A stretch of DNA of 64,000 nt. Source: Dyella monticola. GTDB taxonomy: Bacteria; Pseudomonadota; Gammaproteobacteria; Xanthomonadales; Rhodanobacteraceae. The translations under genes and the position numbers were made by a program. The notes under the pieces are model-generated. The model did no database searches and was not told where the DNA came from. It saw only the letters and a program-made list of their open reading frames with translations. The DNA lies in contig NZ_QRBE01000006.1 in NCBI RefSeq assembly GCF_003363155.1, positions 62,001-126,000 of the forward strand. Reading direction: 5' to 3'. Shown piece after piece: positions 32,582 to 42,636 of this stretch (position 1 is the first letter of the stretch; each line of letters begins with the position of its first letter).

Positions 32582-35473
32582 TTACTCTTTTATGGCGCCA
32601 ACATTCTTCGGGTGAAAACTCTCAGGCGGCCCAAGATAACTCGGCCGTAATGCACCGTGGCTCACCACCAGTCGCTCCACCACCAACGCCGGATCGACCG
32701 CCCAAATCTTTAGTGTGTGGTATCCCGGTGCCGCAATCGTAAGCGGCACGGTCACGCGTCGCACACCATCGGTCACGGCCTTGGCCCAGTCTTCTTTGGT
32801 GTTGTGTTCCAACGCATCCACGACGGTGCGCGGACCATCGTCCACCGATACCGCAAAGCGCAGCCCACGTCCCGGTACAAAGTTCTGCGTCGGCGCCACG
32901 GTGAGCTGCAATTGCATATCCCCCGTGTCGTAGAGGTACATGTCGTACTGCAAGGATGCAGCCGAATCCGGCTTGCCTGTCGCAGTGACGGGAAACACCG
33001 TCATGGCCGATTTGGTTTCGCCATAATCGGGCAATTCGGTCCAATGCATCGCATCCAGGCTCGCGCCATCCGCGGTGCGCGCCGAGGTATCGGCAGCCTC
33101 CATGGCGACGTACCCATCGCTTTCGACAAAACCCTTCGCGGTCTCGCGTGTGATCGGCAATCGCTGTGCATGCAGGGTGTACTGCATCGGCTTGCCTTCA
33201 TCCGACGTCACTGTGATGACGCCGTCGGCACTATCCGCACCGGCCGGTAGCTTGCTCCAATCCACGTGTAACGCGACGCGCTGTTCGGCCCTGCCAACGG
33301 TGCCCTCCGTTTCTGAAGGGGCGAGCCAACTCGCACCCGTGACGATCTTGTACCTCACCGGCGTCAGCCCGCGATCGAACAAGGTCAACGTGCGCGTTGC
33401 GTCGGATACCGAGTCGATCGTTCCCAGGGTGACCTGCGACTTCCCAACCGGCGTTGCGTCTTCGGCACGCACGCCCAGCGAGCCTTCCTTGGGCACCTGG
33501 ATCCAACTCACTGCGGGCATGACATTGACGGGCGGATCGCGCCACGACGTATAGCCGATGTGCGTCTGGTCCATCATATGGTTCCATTTGCCATCCAGCA
33601 GCGTGTTGTATGCATCGCTCAGTGCGGCGTCTTTCGCAAAAAGCGTGCGGACCTCATCGGCTTCGCGATTTGCGCGTGGATTGCCCGCTTGCGCGTCCGC
33701 CGCATTTCGCGCGGCGGTGATGTACATTCCCGTCAGATTCGCGCACGCGTCCACCGGGTATTGAATCAGCTCGAAATAAGCGGCGCGCTCGTTCTCCGGC
33801 AACTCCATCGCCAGTTCGTCGACGCGTTGCGCAAGGGCCCTCCACTCGCCTTCCACACGATCTGCTTCGTGATAATTCGCCAGACTGAAGGTGCCTGGGT
33901 CAATCAGCTCCGGTTTCCGTCGACCGTTATATTTGCTGTAGGTTTCCATGGCCTCGGCGATTTCGTCGGCATGTTCGGAACCAAAATCGCGCGCCGCCCA
34001 AAGCTTGGTGAATTCGTCCAGGTGATCTTTGTTCCAACGCTGCGGCATGCGCGCATAGTCGAGGAAGAATTCGATGGGAAATTCCATCGGTTTTCCATCC
34101 CCGACATTGACCACCCACAACCGGTCCGCACCGTATTCCAGCGCAAGATGCATCTGTTCTTGCACCTTGGTGATCGGATTGGTGTTAAGCCATTTATATG
34201 AGCGTGGGCCACCGACATAATCGAAGTGGTAATAGATGCCTGCACCACCTGAACGCTTGCGCTCCTGTGCCGTCGGCAGGCGACGCAGGTTGCCCCAATT
34301 ATCATCCGACCAGAGCAGCGTCACATCGTCTGGCACGCGCATGCCTTTTTCGTAATACTCCTGCACCTCTTTGTAGAGCGCCCACACCTGGGGAATCCGG
34401 CTGACATCCGGGTTGACTGTTTGCTTGAGAATATCGCGCTGATCGGCAACGATCCGTTCCAGCAATTGTGTATTGGCCGAGGCGGACATCGGCGTGTCAC
34501 CTTCGCCACGCATCCCCAGCGTCACTACTTCTTCGTAGTTCTTGTCGCGCGCCATGCCCTTGCGCCAGAAATCGTCGATCTCTTTGGCGTTGGTGGTGTA
34601 GTCCCACGGCCCATGATGCCCGGACGTCCATTCCTTTTCCGCGCGCATCATCGGTTCTTCGTGCGAGGTGCCCATCACGATGCCGTATTCGTCCGCCAAC
34701 TTGGCGTTCAATGGGTCATCGGTCGCGAACGCGTTGTTCCACATGGCCGGCCACAGAAAATTCGCTTTCAGGCGCAGCAGCAGCTCAAACACCTTGGTGT
34801 AGAACTGATGGTTCATGCCACCGAACTTTTCCTTCGTCCAACCGGAAAGCGCGGGCGCCTCGTCGTTGAAAAAGATGCCGCGATATTTCACCGCCGGCAC
34901 AGGCTGCACATAGCGACCGGCTAACACATAGAGCGCATCCTGATGGGGTACACGCACGTCGGCCCACCAATACCATGGCGATACGCCGATCTGCTCGGAG
35001 AGGTCGTAGATGCCGTAGATGGTGCCACGCTTGTCCGCGCCGGCGATCACCAGTGCGCGCTTTATTCCCGGCAACGGCTGTTCAACCACGGTGGTGACCG
35101 CCGATTCCCACCGGCCTGCAATGTCATGCACATCCAGCTTGTGCTGCTTTATCAATGCATCGATCAGCGGACTTTTGCCGATCGTGCCGATCAGCACCAC
35201 TTCGTCTTGCCCGCTTTCATTTTTCAGGATCGGCGCGGCGCGTCCCGTTACACGCTGAATATCCTGGCTCAAATCGCCCACTGCGCGCACTACGCCGGGC
35301 CAGTCTGCATCGCTTACGAGTAGCGGTGTTGTGACGCCGTGCTGCACCAGCGCGAAGCCGTTCCGAACAGGCGCCGTGCTTATATACGAAGGCTCGCCAA
35401 GCGCCAGAGTAATGCCCGGCCGAAACGCTATCGCGAGGGCGAAGACGACATAAAGCTTAAAGCGACGCGACAT
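32582..35473 (-). CDS. GH115 xylan alpha-1,2-glucuronidase
   Basis: A 963-residue exported enzyme of GH115. After a signal peptide (residues about 1-25) come a GH67-like N-terminal domain, then the catalytic region with KYRGIFFNDEAPALSGWTKE, LLLRLKANFLWPAMWNNAFA and GIVMGTSHEEPMMRAEKEW, the best-known family signatures with several conserved acids. The C-terminal part is helical and then beta-sandwich. GH115 enzymes cut 4-O-methyl-glucuronic acid from internal xylose units of xylan. It is convergent with the SGNH esterase gene. The full length agrees with the family, so it looks intact. Confidence 0.95.
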   Translation of the reverse strand: MSRRFKLYVVFALAIAFRPGITLALGEPSYISTAPVRNGFALVQHGVTTPLLVSDADWPGVVRAVGDLSQDIQRVTGRAAPILKNESGQDEVVLIGTIGKSPLIDALIKQHKLDVHDIAGRWESAVTTVVEQPLPGIKRALVIAGADKRGTIYGIYDLSEQIGVSPWYWWADVRVPHQDALYVLAGRYVQPVPAVKYRGIFFNDEAPALSGWTKEKFGGMNHQFYTKVFELLLRLKANFLWPAMWNNAFATDDPLNAKLADEYGIVMGTSHEEPMMRAEKEWTSGHHGPWDYTTNAKEIDDFWRKGMARDKNYEEVVTLGMRGEGDTPMSASANTQLLERIVADQRDILKQTVNPDVSRIPQVWALYKEVQEYYEKGMRVPDDVTLLWSDDNWGNLRRLPTAQERKRSGGAGIYYHFDYVGGPRSYKWLNTNPITKVQEQMHLALEYGADRLWVVNVGDGKPMEFPIEFFLDYARMPQRWNKDHLDEFTKLWAARDFGSEHADEIAEAMETYSKYNGRRKPELIDPGTFSLANYHEADRVEGEWRALAQRVDELAMELPENERAAYFELIQYPVDACANLTGMYITAARNAADAQAGNPRANREADEVRTLFAKDAALSDAYNTLLDGKWNHMMDQTHIGYTSWRDPPVNVMPAVSWIQVPKEGSLGVRAEDATPVGKSQVTLGTIDSVSDATRTLTLFDRGLTPVRYKIVTGASWLAPSETEGTVGRAEQRVALHVDWSKLPAGADSADGVITVTSDEGKPMQYTLHAQRLPITRETAKGFVESDGYVAMEAADTSARTADGASLDAMHWTELPDYGETKSAMTVFPVTATGKPDSAASLQYDMYLYDTGDMQLQLTVAPTQNFVPGRGLRFAVSVDDGPRTVVDALEHNTKEDWAKAVTDGVRRVTVPLTIAAPGYHTLKIWAVDPALVVERLVVSHGALRPSYLGPPESFHPKNVGAIKE

Positions 35474-35623
35474 GCGCAGGCCTTGATACGGCGGATGCAG
35501 GAAGGTTTATCGAAGAAGGACAGCATAGCCGCGATCAAACCATCCGTTGCGTGGCTTGCAAAAAACATCATGCGGTTTGCTAAAAAATTAAAACTCTCTT
35601 CGGAAGCTTTTTTCCTGCGGTGC

Positions 35624-35648
35624 CGCTCCCTTGCCAAGCAAGGGAGCG
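35624..35648 (-). terminator. 10-bp perfect hairpin after the CocE-like gene
   Basis: CGCTCCCTTG (35624-35633) pairs perfectly with CAAGGGAGCG (35639-35648). It begins 20 bases beyond the stop of the CocE/NonD gene on the minus strand and is followed there by a short T run some 15 bases on (GGAAAAAAGC on minus). Confidence 0.5.
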
Positions 35649-35668
35649 CGTGCATGCACAAGAATGCC

Positions 35669-37678
35669 CTAATCGGGCTTGCCCATTTCTCCATCGGCCA
35701 TGGGCTCAGCATTAGGCATCACCGTGATGGTGATCTTGGACGGATACTGGCTGTCGTGATGAACGGCGTTGTGAGCGATCACGCCCTTGTCTTCGTCGTA
35801 GTTGTTGCCACCGGTGTTGAGGTTGCGGTCGAAGCGCGGGAAGTTGCTGCTGGAAACATCCACCCGCAGCGTGTGGCCGGGCCGGAAGTAGTAAGCGGTA
35901 TCGATCGGCTGGAAGGTGACCTTGTACACCTTGCCCGGTGACATCCACGCCAATGGCTTGTCGTAGCCGTTGCGATAACGCATGCGCTGAATGTTCTCAG
36001 TGACATTGAATGCGCGACCGTCGGGATATACGTCAATCAGCTTGAAGGTGAAATCGGTGTCCTTCGCACTGGAGGAAACATACAACGTCACCGTAACCGG
36101 CCCGCTGACCTCGACCCCTTGCTTGAAGGGTTCAGTGTCGTAGACCAGGATGTCGTTGCGCGTTTCCTGCGGGCGCTGATCGTAAGAGCCGAATTTCACT
36201 GCGCTGCCCTGGCAACAACCGCCACCGCCGAAGGTCGGCACCGGGTTGGCCGGATCGTAGACGAACTGGTCCGGATGATCCGCCTCGGCCGGCGTGGCGA
36301 CGAGCTTACCATTGCCGTAAAGCGTGTTCGCCTGCCCTTCGCTGGTGAAGTAGAGATCCTGCGTGGTGGTGCCCGCCGGCGGCCAGGTGTCGGCGTTTTT
36401 CCAGCGATTGGCGCCCATCACGTAATACATGACCTTCGGTTGCTTATCCAGGGTGGGGCTGTCTTCGCCCTTGAGGTAGTGATCGAACCAACCGTAGACG
36501 AGGTCGTTGTAATCGAACCGCGCATCGCCTACATCGAGGTCACCGATCATGGTGTTCTCGGTGGCGCGCGTATAAGCGCAATGCAACACCGGCGCGATGA
36601 TCGCGTATTGCTGATCGGCGACCGCTTTCGGCGCGGTGCTGCGCACCTGGTTATAGGCGGCCAAATTGGGCGAGACGGAAACATCGAACCAGCTCATGAA
36701 CCACAGGCCCGGTTTGCTGACCTTCATGTTCTCGTGCCATAGCCCACCCTTGTACCACGCAGGATCGTTAGGCGTGCGCGCGATCATGTCGCCACCAGTC
36801 GCTACCGGCATATGCGTTTCATAGATGCCCGGCGGACCACCCACGGCCTTGATGATGTCCTTCTCAGGCAGATACCAGAACGCCTTGTTCCAATCGACAG
36901 GCGGCATCTGCGGCGCCAGGTCGAAGTAATGCGAGGCCCTGATCAATTCCGCCTGTGTGGTGTCGGACGCAAACATCGGCCGCACTTGATTCTGGATGCC
37001 GTAGTCGTAGATCCACGAGATAAACAGCATCTGCAACGCGCCGCCGCGGTACCAGTTGCCCTGCTCATAGTAAGGGCCGACATGCCCCACACCGGCACCG
37101 AAGCCTTGCACGTTGAAGGCCGCCAGCGATGGATCGTTCTGCGCCACCACGGCCAATTGCCATTCCGCCGTCGACGAGCAACCGGTGGTACCGACCTTGC
37201 CATTGGACCAGGGTTGCGAGGACATCCACTTGAGCTCATCGCTGCCGTCGCTCAATGGCATGCCGAGGATGTCGTAATTGCCCTGTGAGAAGAAATGCCC
37301 GCGTTCCTGGACCTCGACATAGGCATAACCACGCTTGACCGCTTCGAGTTCACGACTCATGTCGCGCGGCGCACCGAGTTTCACGTCCCAGAAATTGAAG
37401 TTATAAGGCGTGCGCACAAAGATGATCGGTACTTTGTCGGCGCCCTTGGGACGATAGATATCCGCCGCCATCAGCTTGCCGTCGCGCATCTTGATCATCA
37501 CCTTGCGATCGACGACCGCCACCTGCTCGAGCTCTTTCTCGATGACGTTGCGCTTGGCGATCAATTCCGCCTGGGGATCGGGCTTCTGCTGCGCGACAGC
37601 CGGGCCGGCCGCCAGCAACGATAGTCCGAAGGACGCCAACGCAGCAGCGAAGGCGCAAGCCAGTTGGGAGTGGCGCAT
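35669..37678 (-). CDS. CocE/NonD (S15-type) alpha/beta hydrolase
   Basis: A 669-residue exported hydrolase of the CocE/NonD group. Signal peptide [20 protein letters not shown]. The catalytic domain begins near residue 55 ([18 protein letters not shown]) and holds the nucleophile Ser in [16 protein letters not shown] helical cap lies in the middle, and the last third is the jelly-roll domain ([20 protein letters not shown]). Family members cleave esters, amide-linked acyl groups or beta-lactam acyl chains. It lies 108 bases from the beta-lactamase gene on the same strand, but the spacing suggests separate promoters. Confidence 0.92.
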   Translation of the reverse strand: MRHSQLACAFAAALASFGLSLLAAGPAVAQQKPDPQAELIAKRNVIEKELEQVAVVDRKVMIKMRDGKLMAADIYRPKGADKVPIIFVRTPYNFNFWDVKLGAPRDMSRELEAVKRGYAYVEVQERGHFFSQGNYDILGMPLSDGSDELKWMSSQPWSNGKVGTTGCSSTAEWQLAVVAQNDPSLAAFNVQGFGAGVGHVGPYYEQGNWYRGGALQMLFISWIYDYGIQNQVRPMFASDTTQAELIRASHYFDLAPQMPPVDWNKAFWYLPEKDIIKAVGGPPGIYETHMPVATGGDMIARTPNDPAWYKGGLWHENMKVSKPGLWFMSWFDVSVSPNLAAYNQVRSTAPKAVADQQYAIIAPVLHCAYTRATENTMIGDLDVGDARFDYNDLVYGWFDHYLKGEDSPTLDKQPKVMYYVMGANRWKNADTWPPAGTTTQDLYFTSEGQANTLYGNGKLVATPAEADHPDQFVYDPANPVPTFGGGGCCQGSAVKFGSYDQRPQETRNDILVYDTEPFKQGVEVSGPVTVTLYVSSSAKDTDFTFKLIDVYPDGRAFNVTENIQRMRYRNGYDKPLAWMSPGKVYKVTFQPIDTAYYFRPGHTLRVDVSSSNFPRFDRNLNTGGNNYDEDKGVIAHNAVHHDSQYPSKITITVMPNAEPMADGEMGKPD

Positions 37679-37786
37679 GGTTGTTTCCCCGGGGTGTCGT
37701 TCCCCGAGTGTCAGATAGGTGGCCGTTCGGGGGAACCATGACTAAGGGCATAGGCCGGCATCGCTGCGGCAGCTCTGTCGCGTAAG

Positions 37787-38836
37787 TCACTTGCTGCGCT
37801 GTGAAACCTCTCTGGCGATTTGGGCAAAAAGTGCGTCTCGATGCTTTTTGTCAGCGTGGGAAGCCGTCAGGAACGCAGCCACGATAACGGTATGTCCATC
37901 GGGCCACGTGATAATGCCGATATCGTTGTAGGCCGCCGTTTCATCGCCCAGCGAATAAGACGTCCCGCATTTGTCCGCGAAACGAACACCGGGCGGCAAG
38001 CCATTTCTCAAGCGAGCCGGAATGGTTTGGCCATACATGAGATCGAGCAGCCGCCTGGTCGAACCGGGTGAGAGCAGCCGGCCCTGCCAGAGCTTCTTGA
38101 GAAAATCCGCGGCGGCGTCGGGCGTGGTTCGGTTGCGTGGATCATTGAGATAAGCCGCGTAGCCACGCCGGTAGCGTGCCGATTCCTGTTGCGCGGTTTC
38201 GTGCGGAGCAATGGATGCACCGTGCTCGGTCTGCTGGAAGATCCGGCTGACGCCTGCCTCATCCAGGTCCACGCGCATACCGTCGATACCGTGGGCACGC
38301 AGAAACGCAGTCACGACCCGGGGTCCGCCGACGAGCCTGACCAATGCATCCGCTGCTGTGTTGTCGCTTTCGCTTATCGCGGCAGCAAGCAGCCGGCGCA
38401 CCGTGAACGTCATCCGCTCGCCGGTGAAGTGCGCGCCGATGGATGGTACGGCCGCGCCGTCCTCGACGTCTTTGCGAGCGACGGTCACTGTCTGGTCGAG
38501 CGAGATGCTTTCGGCATCAATCTTCGCAAGGACGGTCGCTGCGACGGAAGGTTTGAAGACACTCATCATGGGGTAGGCACGATCGGCGTTGACGCGTACG
38601 GCCGTGCCCGCATCCAGATCCAGCACCGTGACGCCAAGCATGCCTGGGCGCGCCTCGGCTGCAAGCCGTGTCAATGCCCGCTGGAGACGTAAGGTCGATG
38701 CTTCAGTTTTGGGGCCATCGAATGCCGAAACAGAAGCCGTCAGTAACAGACCTGCGATAACGGCGAGCGCTCTCAAAGCGAATGACGTGCACTGGCAGCA
38801 GCTGTTTACCCTGGCGGCGGAATTCCTGTTGAGCAT
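37787..38836 (-). CDS. Class A beta-lactamase, unusual KCG motif
   Basis: A 349-residue serine beta-lactamase with a signal region (LRALAVIAGLLLTASVSA). Motif 1 is S92-VFK, motif 2 is S157-D-N, and the omega loop has Glu193 in RVDLDEAGVS, aligned with RLDRWE of other enzymes; the next conserved Asn (N170 in standard numbering) is Ser here. The third motif, normally KTG, reads K289-C-G-T. It is longer than TEM-like enzymes, because there is an insertion after the omega loop. ATG 38836 is taken as start. An Lrp-type regulator gene lies directly upstream. It is probably chromosomal and intrinsic to the lineage. Confidence 0.9.
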   Translation of the reverse strand: MLNRNSAARVNSCCQCTSFALRALAVIAGLLLTASVSAFDGPKTEASTLRLQRALTRLAAEARPGMLGVTVLDLDAGTAVRVNADRAYPMMSVFKPSVAATVLAKIDAESISLDQTVTVARKDVEDGAAVPSIGAHFTGERMTFTVRRLLAAAISESDNTAADALVRLVGGPRVVTAFLRAHGIDGMRVDLDEAGVSRIFQQTEHGASIAPHETAQQESARYRRGYAAYLNDPRNRTTPDAAADFLKKLWQGRLLSPGSTRRLLDLMYGQTIPARLRNGLPPGVRFADKCGTSYSLGDETAAYNDIGIITWPDGHTVIVAAFLTASHADKKHRDALFAQIAREVSQRSK

Positions 38837-38920
38837 GAACGTTACGATCCCTATTTGCGTTTGAGAGAATTCCCGGCGGAGCGCCCTGCACTTCCTTGTC
38901 GCCTGACGCGATGTCGGCAA

Positions 38921-39388
38921 TCACACATCAGGAAGAGGAAGCTGGCGCAGCGGCACGGGCGATGATTGGGCAATCGACGTGGTGGTCTGTCCGTGCACGA
39001 GAAATTTGTCGAGCAAGGGATCAAGCTCCTCCAGTGATCGAAGGTGCGCTTTGACGATAAAGCAATCCTCGCCCGTGACGCGGTGACATTCGACGACGTT
39101 CTCGATGTCGCTGGCCAGTTGAGCGATTTGCTTCAAATGCCCTGGCATCGGCCGCACTCTCACGAAGACGGTGATGGTGTAGCCCAATGCCTTGGGATCG
39201 ATGCGCGTTTCATAGCCGGTGATGATGCCGGTTTCCTCCATCCGCTGAATGCGCTCACGCACCGCCGGCGCGGACATGCCGACGCGTCGCGCCAACTCCG
39301 AAATGGTTAGTCGCGGCTCGGCGATGAGCTGGCGAACGATCTCGACATCGGTCGGATCTCGCAGCTGTTTTATATTTTGCAGGGACAT
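38921..39388 (-). CDS. Lrp/AsnC family regulator
   Basis: A 155-residue regulator: helix-turn-helix at residues about 8-62 (LTISELARRVGMSAPAVRER) and an RAM ligand domain after (TITVFVRVRPMPG, VVECHRVTGEDCFIVKAHL). ATG 39388 has GAGGAAA upstream at proper distance. It is divergent from the EamA-type exporter with 93 bases between and most likely controls it, as other Lrp-like regulators control amino-acid exporters. The beta-lactamase gene follows 84 bases downstream on the same strand. Confidence 0.93.
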   Translation of the reverse strand: MSLQNIKQLRDPTDVEIVRQLIAEPRLTISELARRVGMSAPAVRERIQRMEETGIITGYETRIDPKALGYTITVFVRVRPMPGHLKQIAQLASDIENVVECHRVTGEDCFIVKAHLRSLEELDPLLDKFLVHGQTTTSIAQSSPVPLRQLPLPDV

Positions 39389-39481
39389 GGCTTGCTTTTC
39401 CTCCATGTTGAAGGAATTTATGGCTTAACACTTTTAACAAAGCATGGCCCCATCGGCAAATGCCTTTGTATCGTGGTAGGC

Positions 39482-40384
39482 ATGAAGCATCGTTGCTATC
39501 CCGCACCTCATCCGCAAGCGCGCGCCACGTTAGCCCGCGCTCCCTTTGCGGACCGTGTGCCTGCACAGGCCTACTTTGTAGCGAGCGCAACGTTTCACTA
39601 TCTCGGGCCGGCTTGTGCTGCGCTGCTATTTCGTTTGGTCGATCCGCTCGGCGTCGCCTGGCTTCGCATCGCGACAGCCGCCGTAGTTTTCGCCTGCTGG
39701 CGTAAACCATGGCGATGCTTGCTGAGCGCAACCGCTACGGATCGCTGGGTTATGGCCGGCCTCGGCGTTTCGCTGGCACTGATGAACGTGTGTTTCTATC
39801 TAGCCATCGCACGACTTCCGCTAGCCACCGTCGGCGCAATCGAATTCCTCGGACCCATTGCCTTGGCCGCCGTCGGTGTGCGCAACCGCCGCAATGTAAT
39901 CGCGCTGATCCTGGTGGTGACGGGCGTCTACCTTTTGACGGAAGTCAGGCTTTCCGGTGAACCGCTCGGCTATGCCTTTGCGTTCGCCAACGGCCTGTTG
40001 TTTGTGCTGTATGTGATGCTCGGGCATCGCGTCGCGTCGGTCGCTGGCGGCGGTATCGACCGGCTTGCTGCATCCATGCTGATGGCCTTCGTCACCGTCA
40101 TGCCGTTGGGCTTACGCGATGCGTTGCCCGCCTTGCATCGCCCTGCCCTGCTGCTGGCCGGCATAGGCGTGGGTATCTGTTCGTCGGTGATTCCTTACGT
40201 TACCGATCAACTGGCGATGGCGCGACTGCCGCGCGCAAGTTTTGCGTTGATGCTGGCGCTGCTGCCCGCGACGGCGGCGATCATCGGTTTTCTGGTCTTG
40301 CGGCAGATTCCAAAACCCATCGAAGTATTTGCCATCGCGCTGATTGTCGTGGCGATTGCGGTGCATCGGCCGCAGCGAACTTGA
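39482..40384 (+). CDS. EamA/RhtA-like exporter
   Basis: A 300-residue membrane protein with about ten helices made of two EamA units, in the style of RhtA (threonine/homoserine exporter): FHYLGPACAALLFRLVDP near the start, ARLPLATVGAIEFLGPIALA and LARLPRASFALMLALLPATA-like repeats in the two halves. ATG 39482 is the best start although its ribosome site is weak (GTAGG). It is divergent from the Lrp gene, so an amino acid is the likely substrate. A longer frame back to 39377 overlaps the promoter and is not favoured. Confidence 0.9.
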   Translation: MKHRCYPAPHPQARATLARAPFADRVPAQAYFVASATFHYLGPACAALLFRLVDPLGVAWLRIATAAVVFACWRKPWRCLLSATATDRWVMAGLGVSLALMNVCFYLAIARLPLATVGAIEFLGPIALAAVGVRNRRNVIALILVVTGVYLLTEVRLSGEPLGYAFAFANGLLFVLYVMLGHRVASVAGGGIDRLAASMLMAFVTVMPLGLRDALPALHRPALLLAGIGVGICSSVIPYVTDQLAMARLPRASFALMLALLPATAAIIGFLVLRQIPKPIEVFAIALIVVAIAVHRPQRT

Positions 40385-40429
40385 ACGGCCACGAAGAATG
40401 ATTTTCAACTATGCAGAGGTGGAAACACT

Positions 40430-41434
40430 ATGCAATACGTCAATCTAGGTCGTTGCGGCCTGAAGGTGTCGCGCATCGCGCTCGGCTGCATGAGCTTCGG
40501 TGTCCAGGCGCGTGCATGGCGGCTTGACGAAGAAGCAAGCCGTCCGGTGATTCGTCGCGCATTGGAATTAGGCATCAACTTCTTCGACACCGCCGACATG
40601 TACGGAAACGGCGAAAGCGAAACCGTGCTCGGCCGCGTCATCGCCGACGTTGTGCCACGCGACGAAGTCGTCATCGCCAGCAAACTCTTTTACCCCGTTC
40701 GCCCCGATCCGAACGGCCGCGGACTTTCCCGCAAAGCCGTCTTTGCCGCGGTCGATGCAAGCCTGCGACGACTCCAGACCGATTACATCGACCTCTACCA
40801 GATCCATCGCTGGGATGACGAAACGCCCATCGAAGAGACGATGGAAGCGCTGCACGATATCGTCAAGGCCGGCAAAGTGCGCTACCTCGGCGCGTCGTCC
40901 ATGTTCGCGTGGCAACTGTGCAAGGCACAGCACACTGCCGCACAAGCAGGCTGGACGCGCTTTGTGTCCGTGCAGCCGCACTACAACCTGCTCAATCGGG
41001 AAGAAGAACGCGAAATGCTGCCGATGTGCCGATCCGAAGGCATCGGCGTGTTGCCGTGGAGCCCCCTTGCGCGCGGGCGGTTGGCACGGCCCTGGTCAGC
41101 CGAATCGAGCTCCGACCGCGTACGTCACGACCGAACGGCCGAGATGTTGTACGCGGCGAGCGCCAATGCCGACCAGCACGTGGTCGAAGCTGTCGGGCGG
41201 GTCGCTGCGGATCGCGGTGTTTCGTATGCGCAGGTCGCGTTGGCGTGGCTGCTTTCCCGACCTGGCGTCAGCAGCCCGATCGTTGGCGCGGGAAAACTCG
41301 CGCATCTGGAGGATGCCGTCGGCGCCCTGGCCGTGACGTTGTCCGATGATGAATGCGCAACGCTCGAACAGCCTTACCAGCCTCACGCCAGGAGTTTTTA
41401 CCAAGAGGTGCCCGGACGCGACCAAGATCGTTAG
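40430..41434 (+). CDS. Aldo/keto reductase (YajO-like)
   Basis: A 334-residue AKR with the complete tetrad: Asp and Tyr in FFDTADMYGNGESE, Lys in VIASKLF and His in YQIHRWDDE. ALGCMSFG at the start and SPIVGAGKLAHLED near the end (NADPH binding) are family-typical. It is similar in style to E. coli YajO. It follows the exporter gene by 45 bases and may be in one transcript with it. Cytoplasmic; likely reduces aldehydes with NADPH. Confidence 0.92.
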   Translation: MQYVNLGRCGLKVSRIALGCMSFGVQARAWRLDEEASRPVIRRALELGINFFDTADMYGNGESETVLGRVIADVVPRDEVVIASKLFYPVRPDPNGRGLSRKAVFAAVDASLRRLQTDYIDLYQIHRWDDETPIEETMEALHDIVKAGKVRYLGASSMFAWQLCKAQHTAAQAGWTRFVSVQPHYNLLNREEEREMLPMCRSEGIGVLPWSPLARGRLARPWSAESSSDRVRHDRTAEMLYAASANADQHVVEAVGRVAADRGVSYAQVALAWLLSRPGVSSPIVGAGKLAHLEDAVGALAVTLSDDECATLEQPYQPHARSFYQEVPGRDQDR

Positions 41435-41579
41435 TGCGCCCGTGTTCGATGACTGTTCTTGCGCGCCGCACGCATAGCCATCTGCCGCTGTTTTCGACTC
41501 GCCCGAGACCTCAAGCCCCCATGCCAGATGCCGATAGCCTGCTGCATGCCTAAAAAAACTCAGGGGTTTGGGGAATCGT

Positions 41580-41879
41580 ATGAAACAGCGCATCTGTGGA
41601 CTTTGCAAAACGCCGCTTTCCCCGGGGGCGCCCGCATGCATGGGCTGTCAGGGAGCCGTGGTCTACGGCGCTCGCCTGAAGGAAATGCAGGGCGCTTTTG
41701 TGCGCGGCGCAGCGCTGGGCGCCACGACGACAGGCGCTGTGTGGATCAGCGCCTGGGGCATTTCGTCCCACGCTCTCGTTGCGGCGGGCGTAGGCGCCAT
41801 GCTGTGCGCAATGGCTTTTATCCTTGCTGAAAGACGGTCGCATGCCGGACATGTGAGAACCTATCGTCGCACTCGATAA
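41580..41879 (+). CDS. Small zinc-ribbon membrane protein
   Basis: A 99-residue protein. The N-terminus has two CxxC pairs (CGLCKTPLSPGAPACMGC), a zinc ribbon, followed by two membrane helices (GAALGATTTGAVWISAW and ALVAAGVGAMLCAMAFIL) and a basic tail. ATG 41580 (MKQRIC) places the ribbon at the start. No family name is certain; such proteins are common as single genes. The role is unknown. Confidence 0.72.
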   Translation: MKQRICGLCKTPLSPGAPACMGCQGAVVYGARLKEMQGAFVRGAALGATTTGAVWISAWGISSHALVAAGVGAMLCAMAFILAERRSHAGHVRTYRRTR

Positions 41880-42119
41880 GCGGACTGAGTAAACCGGTTG
41901 GCGGCGCGTGCGGGCCGGCTCGCACGCCGCTCCGTAGCGTGCTGTTGCGCAAGCGATAACCAAAAATTACCGCTTTTTCGGCATTGCGCCGTCAGGAACA
42001 CAGGCCTTGCAGTCCAGCCGTGCTGGACGCACATACTGTCTGGGTTTTTCGGTTCCCATCGTTTCCGCTGCATACACGCCGCCCTTTACGATGGCACTCC
42101 TTTCAGGAAGCACAACGCC

Positions 42120-42632
42120 ATGACAACGACCACTCAAACCGCCATCCTCGCTGGCGGCTGTTTCTGGGGCATGCAGGATCTATTGCGACGCTATCCGGGC
42201 GTGCTGAGCACGCGCGTGGGCTACAGCGGCGGCGACGTGGCCAATGCGACCTACCGTAACCATGGGACGCACGCCGAGGCCATCGAGATCGTGTTCGATC
42301 CCAGCCGGATCAGCTATCGGCAGATTCTGGAGTTCTTCTTCCAGATCCACGACCCCACCACCAAGGATCGCCAGGGCAACGATCGCGGCACGAGCTATCG
42401 CTCTGCCATCTTTTATCGTGATGCCGAACAAAAGCAGATCGCCGAAGACACCGTTGCCGATGCCGATGCCTCGGGCCTGTGGCCTGGCAAAGTCGTTACG
42501 GAAATCGCACCGGCGGGCCCCTTTTGGGAAGCCGAGCCGGAGCATCAGGATTATCTGGAGCGCTATCCGAATGGTTACAGCTGCCACTTCATTCGGCCGG
42601 AGTGGAAGCTGCCCAGACGCGCGCAGTCTTGA
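42120..42632 (+). CDS. msrA: Peptide methionine (S)-S-oxide reductase
   Basis: A 170-residue MsrA with the catalytic Cys in [11 protein letters not shown] (residue 14), then [17 protein letters not shown] and [20 protein letters not shown], all standard motifs. It lacks the usual pair of resolving cysteines at the C-terminus; only one other Cys, in GYSCHF, remains. ATG 42120 has AGGAAG upstream, while the 74 upstream codons are unlike MsrA. It repairs oxidised methionine in the cytoplasm. It is convergent with the next gene, 4 bases between the stops. Confidence 0.97.
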   Translation: MTTTTQTAILAGGCFWGMQDLLRRYPGVLSTRVGYSGGDVANATYRNHGTHAEAIEIVFDPSRISYRQILEFFFQIHDPTTKDRQGNDRGTSYRSAIFYRDAEQKQIAEDTVADADASGLWPGKVVTEIAPAGPFWEAEPEHQDYLERYPNGYSCHFIRPEWKLPRRAQS

Positions 42633-42636
42633 ACGA

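Noticed and set aside
35339-35941. A plus-strand frame of 200 codons
   Set aside because: It spans the starts and ends of two well-supported minus-strand genes (GH115 and CocE) and has no family-like sequence.
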